Position numbers and translations under genes: made by a program
In this document: positions 17,787 through 26,057 of the stretch, one piece after another
Layout of the letters: each line of letters starts with the position of its first letter
How positions within the stretch are numbered: the stretch's first letter is position 1
The notes under the pieces: generated by a model
The model's database searches: none
What the model saw: the letters and a program-made list of their open reading frames with translations, nothing else
Told to the model about the DNA's origin: nothing
DNA from: Lonepinella sp042468235
GTDB lineage: Bacteria > Pseudomonadota > Gammaproteobacteria > Enterobacterales > Pasteurellaceae
Direction: 5' to 3'
Length of the DNA stretch: 64,000 nucleotides
Assembly: GCF_042468235.1 (NCBI RefSeq)
Contig: NZ_CP170386.1
Coordinates: forward strand, 930,001 to 994,000

Positions 17787-19511
17787 TTACACTAACATTA
17801 CTGGTTCAATATAATCCACTAATAATTGAATATCACGATTACCACGAAATTCATTAATATCTAGTTTATATACTAATCTCGCTTGTTTAATTGACTTATC
17901 AGGATAATAACGAGTATCTACATTAAAAGCAATGGCATCAATCAGTTGTCCGCCCTGTTTAGGCTCTAATAACATTTTTAAATGGCGTTCGCCCACTAAA
18001 CGTTGTTGTAAAATTTTAAATTCGCCGTCAAATACGGGTTCAGGAAAAGATTGTCCCCAAGGTCCTGCCTGTTTTAACATTTCGGCGGTTTGAATGGTTA
18101 ATAATGGAGCAGATAATTCGCCGTCCGTCCACAACATGCCTTGCAGTTCATCATTGCCTAAGCACTCCGTTACCACATCATTAAAACTGCGTTGAAATTG
18201 TTCAAATAATTCCGCCCGAATACTTAATCCTGCTGCCATAGCATGACCACCAAATTTTAAAATCATCTCTGGATGACGTTGATGCACACGTTCCAATAAA
18301 TCTCGTATATGCAAACCCTCCACCGAACGAGCAGAACCTTTCAGCACCGCATCACCATCTTGAGCAAATGCCACAATCGGACGGTGAAACTGATCTTTAA
18401 TACGAGAAGCGACAATCCCTAATACGCCCTGATGCCAATCTGATTGATAAAGTGCTACCCCCAATGGTAATTGTTGCTCACGATTAAGTGCGGTCAATTT
18501 TCGGCAAATTTCTAGGGCTTCTAATTTCATGCCTTGCTCAATTTCTTTACGTGTTTGGTTTAATTCATCTAATTCTAAAGCTAACGCTCTCGCCTGCTCC
18601 ATGGTTTCTGTCAGCAACAGTTCCACTCCAATCGACATATTATCCAAGCGACCCGCTGCATTCAGACGCGGGGCAATGGAAAAACCCAAATCACTGGCAG
18701 TTAATTGATGAATATTTTTATTTGCGACTTCCACCAAAGCTCGAATACCGCAACAACAATGCTCGGCTCGAATACGTAACAATCCTTGATAAGCCAAAAT
18801 TCGGTTATTTTGATCTAACGGCACCACATCCGCAATCGTTCCTAAAGCGACCAAATCCAATAAATCGGTAAAATTCGGTTGGGTTTGACTATCAAACACG
18901 CCCATTTCACGTAATTTAGCCCGTAATGCCAACATCACATAAAAGGTTACACCCACACCAGCCAATGCTTTAGATGGAAAATCACAGCCGACTAAATTAG
19001 GGTTTACAATGGCATCTGCATTCGGTAATTGTTCAGCGGGCAAATGGTGATCGGTAATCACTACACGTACCGAATTTTGTTTCAAATAATCCACGCCCTC
19101 TAAGGAAGAAATACCGTTATCCACCGTAATCAACACCTCAACCCCTTGTGCCAATGCCATTTCGGCAATAGATACACTCAAGCCATAGCCCTGTTCAAAA
19201 CGGTTCGGGATCAAATAATTCACATCGGTAAAGCCTAACTGACGTAATGCCGTTACCGCTAAAGCCGTACTAGTTGCACCGTCCGCATCAAAATCCCCGA
19301 CAATCACAATTTTTTTATCTCGAGAATCTGCCAATAATTGCACCGCAGTTTGCATGCCTGATAATAAATGCGGTGACAACATGGACGACAAAGTGCGGTC
19401 TAATTGTTGTGAATTTTGAATATGACGAGAACGATATAAACGATCTAATAAAGGGTTATCACAAACAGGCGAACCTATTGGTATGGATCTTCTTTGAATG
19501 ATTTTATTCAC
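17787..19511 (-). CDS. recJ: Single-stranded-DNA-specific exonuclease RecJ
   Basis: 5'-3' single-strand exonuclease in RecF-pathway recombination and mismatch repair (574 aa, full length). The DHH phosphoesterase motifs are present: VIVGDFDADGATSTALAV, VLITVDNGISS and VVITDHHLPAEQLP, with FGGHAMAAGLSI of the DHHA1 domain and the C-terminal OB fold. It lies downstream of dsbC, an arrangement also found in enterobacteria, and begins the run recJ - dsbA-like - mtnN. Confidence 0.96.
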   Translation of the reverse strand: MNKIIQRRSIPIGSPVCDNPLLDRLYRSRHIQNSQQLDRTLSSMLSPHLLSGMQTAVQLLADSRDKKIVIVGDFDADGATSTALAVTALRQLGFTDVNYLIPNRFEQGYGLSVSIAEMALAQGVEVLITVDNGISSLEGVDYLKQNSVRVVITDHHLPAEQLPNADAIVNPNLVGCDFPSKALAGVGVTFYVMLALRAKLREMGVFDSQTQPNFTDLLDLVALGTIADVVPLDQNNRILAYQGLLRIRAEHCCCGIRALVEVANKNIHQLTASDLGFSIAPRLNAAGRLDNMSIGVELLLTETMEQARALALELDELNQTRKEIEQGMKLEALEICRKLTALNREQQLPLGVALYQSDWHQGVLGIVASRIKDQFHRPIVAFAQDGDAVLKGSARSVEGLHIRDLLERVHQRHPEMILKFGGHAMAAGLSIRAELFEQFQRSFNDVVTECLGNDELQGMLWTDGELSAPLLTIQTAEMLKQAGPWGQSFPEPVFDGEFKILQQRLVGERHLKMLLEPKQGGQLIDAIAFNVDTRYYPDKSIKQARLVYKLDINEFRGNRDIQLLVDYIEPVMLV

Positions 19512-19540
19512 GGGAATATTGTTATTATTAATTAATCATT

Positions 19541-19570
19541 GTAGGGTGCATTCATACGTTGCACCCTAAT
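19541..19570. repeat. Short palindrome between dsbC and recJ
   Basis: TAGGGTGCA is mirrored by TGCACCCTA around a short loop (TTCATACGT). No T-run follows on either strand, so it is not a standard terminator. It resembles a miniature repeat unit or an mRNA-stabilising hairpin in the dsbC-recJ gap. Confidence 0.6.
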
Positions 19571-19579
19571 CGTTATTGC

Positions 19580-20269
19580 TTATTTATTTAATTCAGCTAG
19601 CAATGCTTTCGGATCCAAATAACCGCCAATAATTTCACCATTTTCAGTCAAAATTGCTGGCGTACCTTGTACTCCAAATGCCACACCTAATTTATAATGT
19701 TTTGCCACAATATTCGGTGCTTTCAAGTGTTTTGGTAAATTACCTTGCTCCGCATCATTTAACGCTTGAACTTTATCTTGAGCAGTAAAAATAGCTTCCA
19801 TTTGTTGAGCAGTTTGATCATTACTCGCCACCCCACGACGTGGAAAAGCTAAATAACGTACAGTTATCCCTTGTTCGTTATAGTCTTTGATCTGTTCGTG
19901 TAATTTATGGCAATAATAACAGCTAATATCCATAAATATAGTTACTACATGCTTTTCATTTTTTGCAGGGTAAACAATCATTTCATTTTTATAATTTTCT
20001 AAGGTAGTCATCAAGGACTTCGCTGCAACATCTACAGGACCTTTATCAGTTAATTCATATAATTTACCGTGCAAAACATATTTTGCATCATCACTCACAT
20101 ACAAAATACCTTCTTCTGTATTAGCGGTTTTTAACCCTTGAATCGGCGAATCTTTAACTTCAACCTGTTGCATACCCATTTTAGTTAACTTAGCAATAAT
20201 CGCTTTGTCATCAGCCATAGCATAAAAGGCGAACAATGCGAGAAAAACTGCGGTGAAAAATTTGTACAT
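19580..20269 (-). CDS. dsbC: Thiol:disulfide interchange protein DsbC
   Basis: Periplasmic disulfide isomerase (229 aa) with a signal peptide (MYKFFTAVFLALFAFYAMA), an N-terminal dimerisation domain and a thioredoxin-fold catalytic domain. The active site is C117-Tyr-Tyr-C120 in DISCYYCHKLHEQ, where E. coli has CGYC. GTPAILTENGEIIGGY holds the cis-proline. The structural disulfide of E. coli DsbC (two later cysteines) is missing: the positions read IFTAQDK and LPKHLKAP. It should be kept reduced by DsbD, encoded at 51-53 kb. Confidence 0.93.
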   Translation of the reverse strand: MYKFFTAVFLALFAFYAMADDKAIIAKLTKMGMQQVEVKDSPIQGLKTANTEEGILYVSDDAKYVLHGKLYELTDKGPVDVAAKSLMTTLENYKNEMIVYPAKNEKHVVTIFMDISCYYCHKLHEQIKDYNEQGITVRYLAFPRRGVASNDQTAQQMEAIFTAQDKVQALNDAEQGNLPKHLKAPNIVAKHYKLGVAFGVQGTPAILTENGEIIGGYLDPKALLAELNK

Positions 20270-20430
20270 TTTTACTGTCCATCATCATAATCAAAAAACT
20301 GGTTTGCTAGTTTAGCATAACTTTCCGTTGAATTTAACTATTTAACCAATAACAGATTTCACCCAAACACTACACAACTGCTGGTAAATAGACTATAATT
20401 CACGGCTCACAGAATTTAAGAAATCATGTT

Positions 20431-21529
20431 ATGTTTGAAATTAACCCAATAAAAAATAAAATTACCGATCTCGCCGAGCGTACTAACGTCCTTCGGGGGT
20501 ATCTTTGACTTTGCCACCAAAGTCGAACGTTTAGAAGAAGTCAATGCCGAATTGGAACAGCCTGAAGTCTGGAATGAACCTGAAAAAGCCCAAGCCTTAG
20601 GCAAAGAACGATCTGCCCTTGAATTAGTGGTCAATACCATTAAAAAACTCGATCAAGGCTTAGAAGACGTGGACGGTTTGCTTGAATTAGCGATTGAGGG
20701 CGAAGATGAACAAACCTTTAATGAAGCCGTTGCAGAACTTGATGAATTAGAACAGCAGTTAGCCAAATTAGAATTTCAACGTATGTTCAGCGGGCAACAC
20801 GACAGTTGTGATTGTTATGTGGATTTGCAAGCTGGTTCAGGTGGGACAGAAGCACAAGACTGGACAGAAATGCTATTGCGAATGTACTTGCGTTGGGCGG
20901 AATCGAAAGGATTTAAGACCGAATTAATGGAAGTGTCCGATGGTGATGTGGCAGGTCTGAAATCAGCAACCATTAAAGTATCAGGTGAATATGCCTTTGG
21001 TTGGCTTCGCACCGAAACAGGAATTCATCGTTTAGTACGGAAAAGTCCGTTTGATAGCAATAATCGCCGTCATACCTCTTTTGCGGCTGCCTTTATCTAC
21101 CCTGAAATTGATGATGATATTGATATTGACATCAATCCAGCGGATTTACGCATTGATGTGTATCGTGCCTCGGGAGCAGGTGGTCAGCACGTGAATAAAA
21201 CCGAAAGTGCGGTGCGAATTACCCATATTCCAAGCGGTATTGTGGTGCAATGTCAAAACGACCGTTCGCAACACAAAAACAAAGATCAATGTATGAAACA
21301 GCTCAAAGCCAAGCTGTATGAAATGGAAATGATGAAGAAAAATGCCGATAAACAGGCCTTGGAAGAAAGCAAATCCGACATTGGCTGGGGCAGTCAGATT
21401 CGTTCCTATGTATTAGATGATAGTCGGATTAAAGATTTACGCACAGGCGTGGAAAATCGCAATACCCAAGCCGTATTAGACGGTGATTTAGATCGGTTTA
21501 TTGAAGCGAGTCTTAAGGCTGGATTGTAA
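20431..21529 (+). CDS. prfB: Peptide chain release factor 2, with programmed +1 frameshift
   Basis: RF2 reads UAA and UGA stop codons. Translation starts at ATG 20431 (MFEINPIKNKI), reaches an in-frame TGA as codon 26 (20506-20508), and must shift +1 there: CTT TGA C becomes CTT GAC. A CGGGGGTAT element just upstream mimics the Shine-Dalgarno stimulator known from E. coli. The coding join is 20431-20505 plus 20507-21529, giving 365 aa, exactly the E. coli length. The recognition motif SPF (VRKSPFDS) and the catalytic GGQ (SGAGGQHVNKTES) are intact. Expression is expected to be self-regulated by RF2 level. lysS follows, as in enterobacteria. Confidence 0.96.
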
Positions 21530-21542
21530 GAGGGAATAAACA

Positions 21543-21749
21543 ATGTGTACATTAATGGAAAAAGACAGTTTAATTAATGGTATTTCTCAAACGTTAGGTT
21601 TGATTGTAATTCAAACAGGTGAACGCAATGAAGACAGCGATCTTCTCACTGGATTGCGAAATAAACTATATGGATTATCACCTGAAGAAATTGATTATGC
21701 TCAAACAGCAAAATTAGTGAGAGAAAAGTTTAATAAGTATAAATTATAA
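21543..21749 (+). CDS. Small hypothetical protein between prfB and lysS
   Basis: 68 aa, family not recognised. A good ribosome-binding site (GAGGG at 21531-21535, 7 bases before ATG 21543) supports translation. The alternative start at 21555 (MEKDS) is possible. The sequence is mildly charged, has no membrane segment, and ends LVREKFNKYKL. It lies 13 bases after prfB and 56 before lysS, so it is probably co-transcribed with translation genes. Codon use resembles that of its neighbours. Confidence 0.6.
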   Translation: MCTLMEKDSLINGISQTLGLIVIQTGERNEDSDLLTGLRNKLYGLSPEEIDYAQTAKLVREKFNKYKL

Positions 21750-21805
21750 CCGTTTCCATTGATACAAATTTATTTAAAAGATTTAATTATTAAAAGGTAA
21801 CCAAA

Positions 21806-23314
21806 ATGACAGAACAACAAACAACAGAACTGGATTTTCATGGTGAAATGGCAGTCCGTCGTGAGAAATTAAAAGCATTACGAGCAAAAGGCAATGCGTT
21901 CCCTAACACATTCCGCCGTGATGCGTTAGCACAAGATTTACATGATAAACACGATAGTACAGATGGCGAAGCATTAAAAGCGGAAGACATTCAAGTTGCC
22001 GTGGCAGGTCGTATTATGACTCGCCGTGCAATGGGCAAAGCAACATTTATCACCTTGCAAGATATGAGCGGCAAAATTCAGCTTTATGTATCACGTGATA
22101 ATTTACCCGAAGGTGTTTACAAAGAGGATGTAGGACATTGGGATTTAGGCGATATTGTCGGTGTAAAAGGGACATTATTTAAAACCAAAACCAATGAATT
22201 AACTGTTAAAGCCCATGAAGTGCAATTATTAACCAAGGCATTACGTCCATTACCCGATAAATTCCATGGTTTGAGCGATCAAGAAATCCGCTATCGTCAA
22301 CGTTATTTAGATTTAATTGCGAACGAAGATTCTCGCCGCACGTTTATTATTCGTTCTAAAGTCATTTCAGGTATGCGTGAATTTTTCCTGAGTAAAGGCT
22401 TTATTGAAGTGGAAACCCCAATGTTGCAAGTGATCCCTGGCGGTGCGGCAGCACGTCCATTTGTAACCCATCACAATGCCTTAGACATTGATATGTACTT
22501 GCGTATTGCCCCTGAGTTGTATTTAAAACGCTTAGTAGTGGGCGGTTTTGAACGGGTGTTTGAATTGAACCGTAACTTCCGTAATGAGGGCGTTTCTGTG
22601 CGACATAACCCTGAATTTACCATGATTGAATATTATCAAGCATACGCAGACTATCACGATTTAATGGATAACACCGAAGAATTGCTACGCAAATTAGCCC
22701 TTGATATTCTGGGTACGACGATTGTGCCTTACGGCGAATACGAATTTGATTTCGGCAAGCCATTTGAGCGTATTACCATGCACGATGCAGTGCTTAAATA
22801 CGGTGCAGATAAAGGCATTGTAAAAGACGATCTTTATGATCTCGATCGTGCTAAAGCTGTTGCCAAAAAACTGGGTATTGAAGTACAAAAATCTTGGGGC
22901 TTAGGTTCTATCGTTAATGCGATTTTTGAAGAAGTGGCAGAACATCACTTAATTCAGCCAACATTCTTAATGGCTCACCCAGCGGAAATCTCACCATTGG
23001 CACGCCGTAATGATGACAATCCTGAAGTGACCGATCGTTTTGAACTCTTTATTGGTGGTCGTGAAATTGGTAATGGCTTCTCCGAACTTAACGATGCGGA
23101 AGATCAAGCGGAACGCTTTGATGCCCAAGTTGCAGCGAAAGATGCAGGTGATGATGAAGCGATGTTTAAAGATGATGACTTCGTGGTTGCCCTTGAACAC
23201 GGTTTACCACCAACGGCAGGTGAGGGATTAGGTATTGACCGTTTGGCTATGCTATTTGCTAACGCAGCATCGATTCGTGATGTGATTCTATTCCCAGCGA
23301 TGAAGCAGAAATAA
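21806..23314 (+). CDS. lysS: Lysyl-tRNA synthetase, class II
   Basis: Charges tRNA-Lys (502 aa). The N-terminal OB fold for anticodon binding (about residues 50-150, VAGRIMTRRAMGKATFITL) precedes the class II catalytic core: motif 2 FERVFELNRNFRNEGVSVRHNPEFT and motif 3 GLGIDRLAMLF. (Of motif 2, the key part is RNFRNEGVSVRHNPEFT.) LysS follows prfB as in many gammaproteobacteria, and a strong terminator built from an uptake-signal pair ends the unit. Confidence 0.97.
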   Translation: MTEQQTTELDFHGEMAVRREKLKALRAKGNAFPNTFRRDALAQDLHDKHDSTDGEALKAEDIQVAVAGRIMTRRAMGKATFITLQDMSGKIQLYVSRDNLPEGVYKEDVGHWDLGDIVGVKGTLFKTKTNELTVKAHEVQLLTKALRPLPDKFHGLSDQEIRYRQRYLDLIANEDSRRTFIIRSKVISGMREFFLSKGFIEVETPMLQVIPGGAAARPFVTHHNALDIDMYLRIAPELYLKRLVVGGFERVFELNRNFRNEGVSVRHNPEFTMIEYYQAYADYHDLMDNTEELLRKLALDILGTTIVPYGEYEFDFGKPFERITMHDAVLKYGADKGIVKDDLYDLDRAKAVAKKLGIEVQKSWGLGSIVNAIFEEVAEHHLIQPTFLMAHPAEISPLARRNDDNPEVTDRFELFIGGREIGNGFSELNDAEDQAERFDAQVAAKDAGDDEAMFKDDDFVVALEHGLPPTAGEGLGIDRLAMLFANAASIRDVILFPAMKQK

Positions 23315-23336
23315 TCTGAAAAAAAGGTAAAATTTA

Positions 23337-23375
23337 ACCGCACTTTAAAATAAATCAAAGTGCGGTTTTTTTTCG
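23337..23375. terminator. Terminator made of an inverted uptake-signal pair
   Basis: ACCGCACTTT (23337-23346) pairs with AAAGTGCGGT (23357-23366), followed by eight Ts on the plus strand. Both arms contain the 9-base uptake signal. It ends lysS and may also serve sstT on the other strand, which converges here. Confidence 0.9.
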
Positions 23376-23432
23376 CTTATTTTAGCCTAGACAAACACAC
23401 CTACGCTATAATAACTACGCTAATAACATCAA

Positions 23433-24659
23433 TTATGCTGATTTTTGCTCTTTGAGATCTTCAGCTTGACAAACTGCCGCCGTAAAAAGTACATCAGTTG
23501 ATGAATTTAATGCCGTTTCGGCAGAATCTTGCAATACACCAATAATAAAGCCTACTGCAATCACTTGAGCAGCAATATCCGCAGAAATACCAAATAGGCT
23601 ACAAGCTAACGGAATTAATAATAAGGAACCGCCTGCCACACCAGATGCACCACAAGCACAAATGGCAGAAACAAGGCTTAACAAAATTGCCGAAGGAATA
23701 GAAACTTGAATACCTAAGGTATTCACTGCTGCTAAGGTTAAAATGGTAATAGTAATGGCGGCACCACCCATATTAATGGTCGCCCCTAATGGAATCGATA
23801 CTGAATAGGTTTCTTCATCAAGATTTAAGCGTTTCGCTAATTCCATATTCACAGGTATATTCGCAGCAGAACTACGGGTAAAGAAAGCTGTTAGACCACT
23901 TACTCGTACACATTCCCATACTAATGGATATGGGTTACGGCGAATTTTCCAATACACAATAATAGGATTCATCACGAAAGCAACGAAGAACATTGAACCT
24001 AATAATACGACAAGTAAATAAACATAGTTACCTAAAGCAGATAAGCCTTTATCACCCAAGGTTTCTGTCACTAATCCGAATACCCCAAATGGAGCCAATC
24101 CAATAACTAAATGCACAATTTTAGATACTGCTTCGGAAATATCATTAAATACATTTTTGGTACTTTCAGAAGCATGACGCAATACTAAACCTAGTGCAAT
24201 CGCCCAAGCTAAAATACCAATAAAATTAGCATTCGATAAAGCCGCAATAGGATTATCAAAGATATTTAACACTACGGTAGTTAATACTTCACTAATCGAT
24301 CCGGGAGGGCTTAATTCATTTGCTACAGCACGCAGAGGGATCGTTAAAGGGAACATAAAACTTGCAATAACGGCTGTTACCGCAGCTAAAAACGTCCCCA
24401 AAATATAAAGATAAATAATAGATTTCATATTGCTTTTTGAGCCTACTTGACGATTTGCAATAGCAGAAACCACTAATACAAACACAAGAATAGGTGCAAC
24501 AGCACGCAATGCTTTAACAAAAATTGTTCCTAATACGCCGAATTTAGCTGCCAATTCTGGTGAAATCACGGCAAGCAAAATACCGAGAACTAAACCAATA
24601 GAAATTCGTTTTACTAAACTTCCTTGGAATAATAATGAAAATAAACGTGAACTATTCAT
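23433..24659 (-). CDS. sstT: Serine/threonine:sodium symporter
   Basis: Inner-membrane Na+-coupled transporter of the DAACS family (408 aa). It matches SstT by RISIGLVLGILLAVISPE near the start, FTRSSAANIPVNMELAKRL (re-entrant loop region), SIPLGATINMGGAAITITIL, and CACGASGVAGGSLLLIPLAC. About eight hydrophobic segments are evident. Imported serine feeds GlyA and one-carbon metabolism, which fits the candidate PurR box 18-33 bases before the start codon. Confidence 0.94.
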   Translation of the reverse strand: MNSSRLFSLLFQGSLVKRISIGLVLGILLAVISPELAAKFGVLGTIFVKALRAVAPILVFVLVVSAIANRQVGSKSNMKSIIYLYILGTFLAAVTAVIASFMFPLTIPLRAVANELSPPGSISEVLTTVVLNIFDNPIAALSNANFIGILAWAIALGLVLRHASESTKNVFNDISEAVSKIVHLVIGLAPFGVFGLVTETLGDKGLSALGNYVYLLVVLLGSMFFVAFVMNPIIVYWKIRRNPYPLVWECVRVSGLTAFFTRSSAANIPVNMELAKRLNLDEETYSVSIPLGATINMGGAAITITILTLAAVNTLGIQVSIPSAILLSLVSAICACGASGVAGGSLLLIPLACSLFGISADIAAQVIAVGFIIGVLQDSAETALNSSTDVLFTAAVCQAEDLKEQKSA

Positions 24660-24676
24660 AAGTAAATCACAAAATT

Positions 24677-24692
24677 ATGCAAGCGTTTGCTT
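24677..24692. promoter_or_regulatory. Candidate PurR operator upstream of sstT
   Basis: ATGCAAGCGTTTGCTT matches the PurR-type palindrome ACGCAAACGTTTGCGT at 13 of 16 positions and is itself nearly palindromic (GCAAGC-GTTT-GCTTGC). It lies 18 to 33 bases before the sstT start, where a bound repressor would block expression. Confidence 0.5.
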
Positions 24693-24835
24693 GCGGGTTA
24701 ATCACACAGATCTTAACGATCCAATAGGGGAATTAAAGATAGCTGAAATTTAACTCAAAAGAAATAATAAAAATATGAGATTCCGCCTTTTTATAAAAAT
24801 TTATATGAAAAATTAAAAAAAATCTAAATTTCCAC

Positions 24836-24865
24836 TTGACCAACTGTTTTGAAATACAGTAACAT
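24836..24865 (+). promoter_or_regulatory. SOS promoter: LexA box inside the spacer
   Basis: CTGTTTTGAAATACAG (24844-24859) is a perfect CTGT-N8-ACAG LexA box. It fills the 18-base spacer between -35 TTGACC (24836-24841) and -10 TAACAT (24860-24865). LexA bound here would directly block RNA polymerase. Confidence 0.85.
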
Positions 24866-24911
24866 ACACCTGTTCAAAAAAACAAGTTTAAATTTTTACA
24901 GGGTAATTATT

Positions 24912-25382
24912 ATGAATAACGCTATCAACAATGCTCACTACAACAATACAAATGCTATGATCGCCAATGATTTTTCTTACCATCCGATTCCATATTTTGA
25001 AGATCGACAAGCTATGACGAAAAATTATAGTCGAAAACTCGATCTTAATTTATATTGCATTAAACGCCCACAGCAAACTTGTTTTATTCGTGTCACTAAT
25101 CCAGATATGTTGGCTTGGGGAATTGAGCAAAATGATATGTTAGTTGTAGAAAAGAATGATAGTTTATCTTTGGGGGATTTAATTGTTCTCGAAATTGGAC
25201 AACAAATGGAAGTGTATGAATTTGTAAATCACAATAATGGTGAATTTATTTTCTTTCCATTGAGTTCAAAAGCTCATCATATTAAAACCCATAATTGGGG
25301 AGAATTACCCATTATTGGAACGGTAACAAATACCATTCATCAAATAAAACCGCGTAAAGATACAATAAAATTCGCAGCATAA
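24912..25382 (+). CDS. SOS-controlled UmuD/LexA-fold protein lacking the catalytic dyad
   Basis: 156 aa from ATG 24912, preceded by AGGG at 8 bases. The frame opens at 24849, but that start lies inside the LexA box and cannot be used. Residues about 57-143 align with the C-terminal S24 peptidase domain of LexA and UmuD: CFIRVTNPDMLAWGIEQNDM, then LVVEKNDSLSLGDLIVLEIG and ELPIIGTVTNTIHQI. The nucleophilic serine of GDSM/GMSM is Asp65 and the catalytic lysine position is Tyr102, so self-cleavage should be impossible. There is no helix-turn-helix, no obvious Ala/Cys-Gly cleavage site in the N-terminal arm, and no umuC beside it. Role unknown; a regulatory or decoy partner of S24-fold proteins or a polymerase is an inference. 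Confidence 0.72.
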   Translation: MNNAINNAHYNNTNAMIANDFSYHPIPYFEDRQAMTKNYSRKLDLNLYCIKRPQQTCFIRVTNPDMLAWGIEQNDMLVVEKNDSLSLGDLIVLEIGQQMEVYEFVNHNNGEFIFFPLSSKAHHIKTHNWGELPIIGTVTNTIHQIKPRKDTIKFAA

Positions 25383-25566
25383 TACAACTATAATACAATA
25401 AAGCTATAGCCATTAAAGATTTTCCATATCTAGTGGCTATTGCTTTTCATATCTAGGCTCACAACAATGAGCTTATCGCAAGCTAGCAAATAGATTTTAC
25501 TGTAAATATTCTCAAAGTGCGGTATAATTTTCACCATTTTTGTAACAAATCAATTAAACCATAATA

Positions 25567-26043
25567 ATGAATACAACATACTGCCAACATCTTGCTAATG
25601 AACAAGCCACTTGCCTATTTGGCGAAAAATTAGTTAAATTAATTTACAATATCACCGATAAAAATGGATTTATTATCTATTTAAACGGTGATTTAGGGGC
25701 AGGAAAAACGACTTTAAGCCGTGGTATGATTCAAGGTTTAGGACACCAAGGCAATGTAAAAAGCCCAACCTATACTTTAGTCGAAGAATATCATTTGGCA
25801 GACCGACACATTTATCACTTTGATCTGTACCGCCTTAATGATCCTGAAGAACTGGAATTTATGGGGATTCGTGATTATTTCACAACCAATTCTATTTGCC
25901 TAATTGAATGGGCGGAAAAAGGTGAAGGCATATTAAATTCGCCAGATCTATTAATTAATATAAGTTATGATAATACGACTCGAAACATTGAATTAGTGTC
26001 TAACAGCTTGCTCGGAACAGAAATTATTAACCAATTACCATAA
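25567..26043 (+). CDS. tsaE: tRNA threonylcarbamoyladenosine biosynthesis protein TsaE
   Basis: P-loop ATPase (158 aa) that works with TsaB and TsaD to make t6A37 on ANN-decoding tRNAs. Motifs: Walker A GDLGAGKTTLSRGM, VKSPTYTLVEEY, HFDLYRLNDPEELEFMG and CLIEWAEKGEG. An uptake signal overlaps a TATAAT-like sequence about 45 bases upstream. It heads the cluster tsaE-amiB-mutL-miaA-hfq-hflX, as in E. coli. Confidence 0.96.
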   Translation: MNTTYCQHLANEQATCLFGEKLVKLIYNITDKNGFIIYLNGDLGAGKTTLSRGMIQGLGHQGNVKSPTYTLVEEYHLADRHIYHFDLYRLNDPEELEFMGIRDYFTTNSICLIEWAEKGEGILNSPDLLINISYDNTTRNIELVSNSLLGTEIINQLP

Positions 26044-26057
26044 GACTATTTTATCGA

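Noticed and set aside
24849..24911. Upstream ATG extending the UmuD-like protein by 21 residues
   Set aside because: It lies inside the LexA box and ahead of the -10, so it would not be on the mRNA. The ATG at 24912 has a ribosome-binding site.
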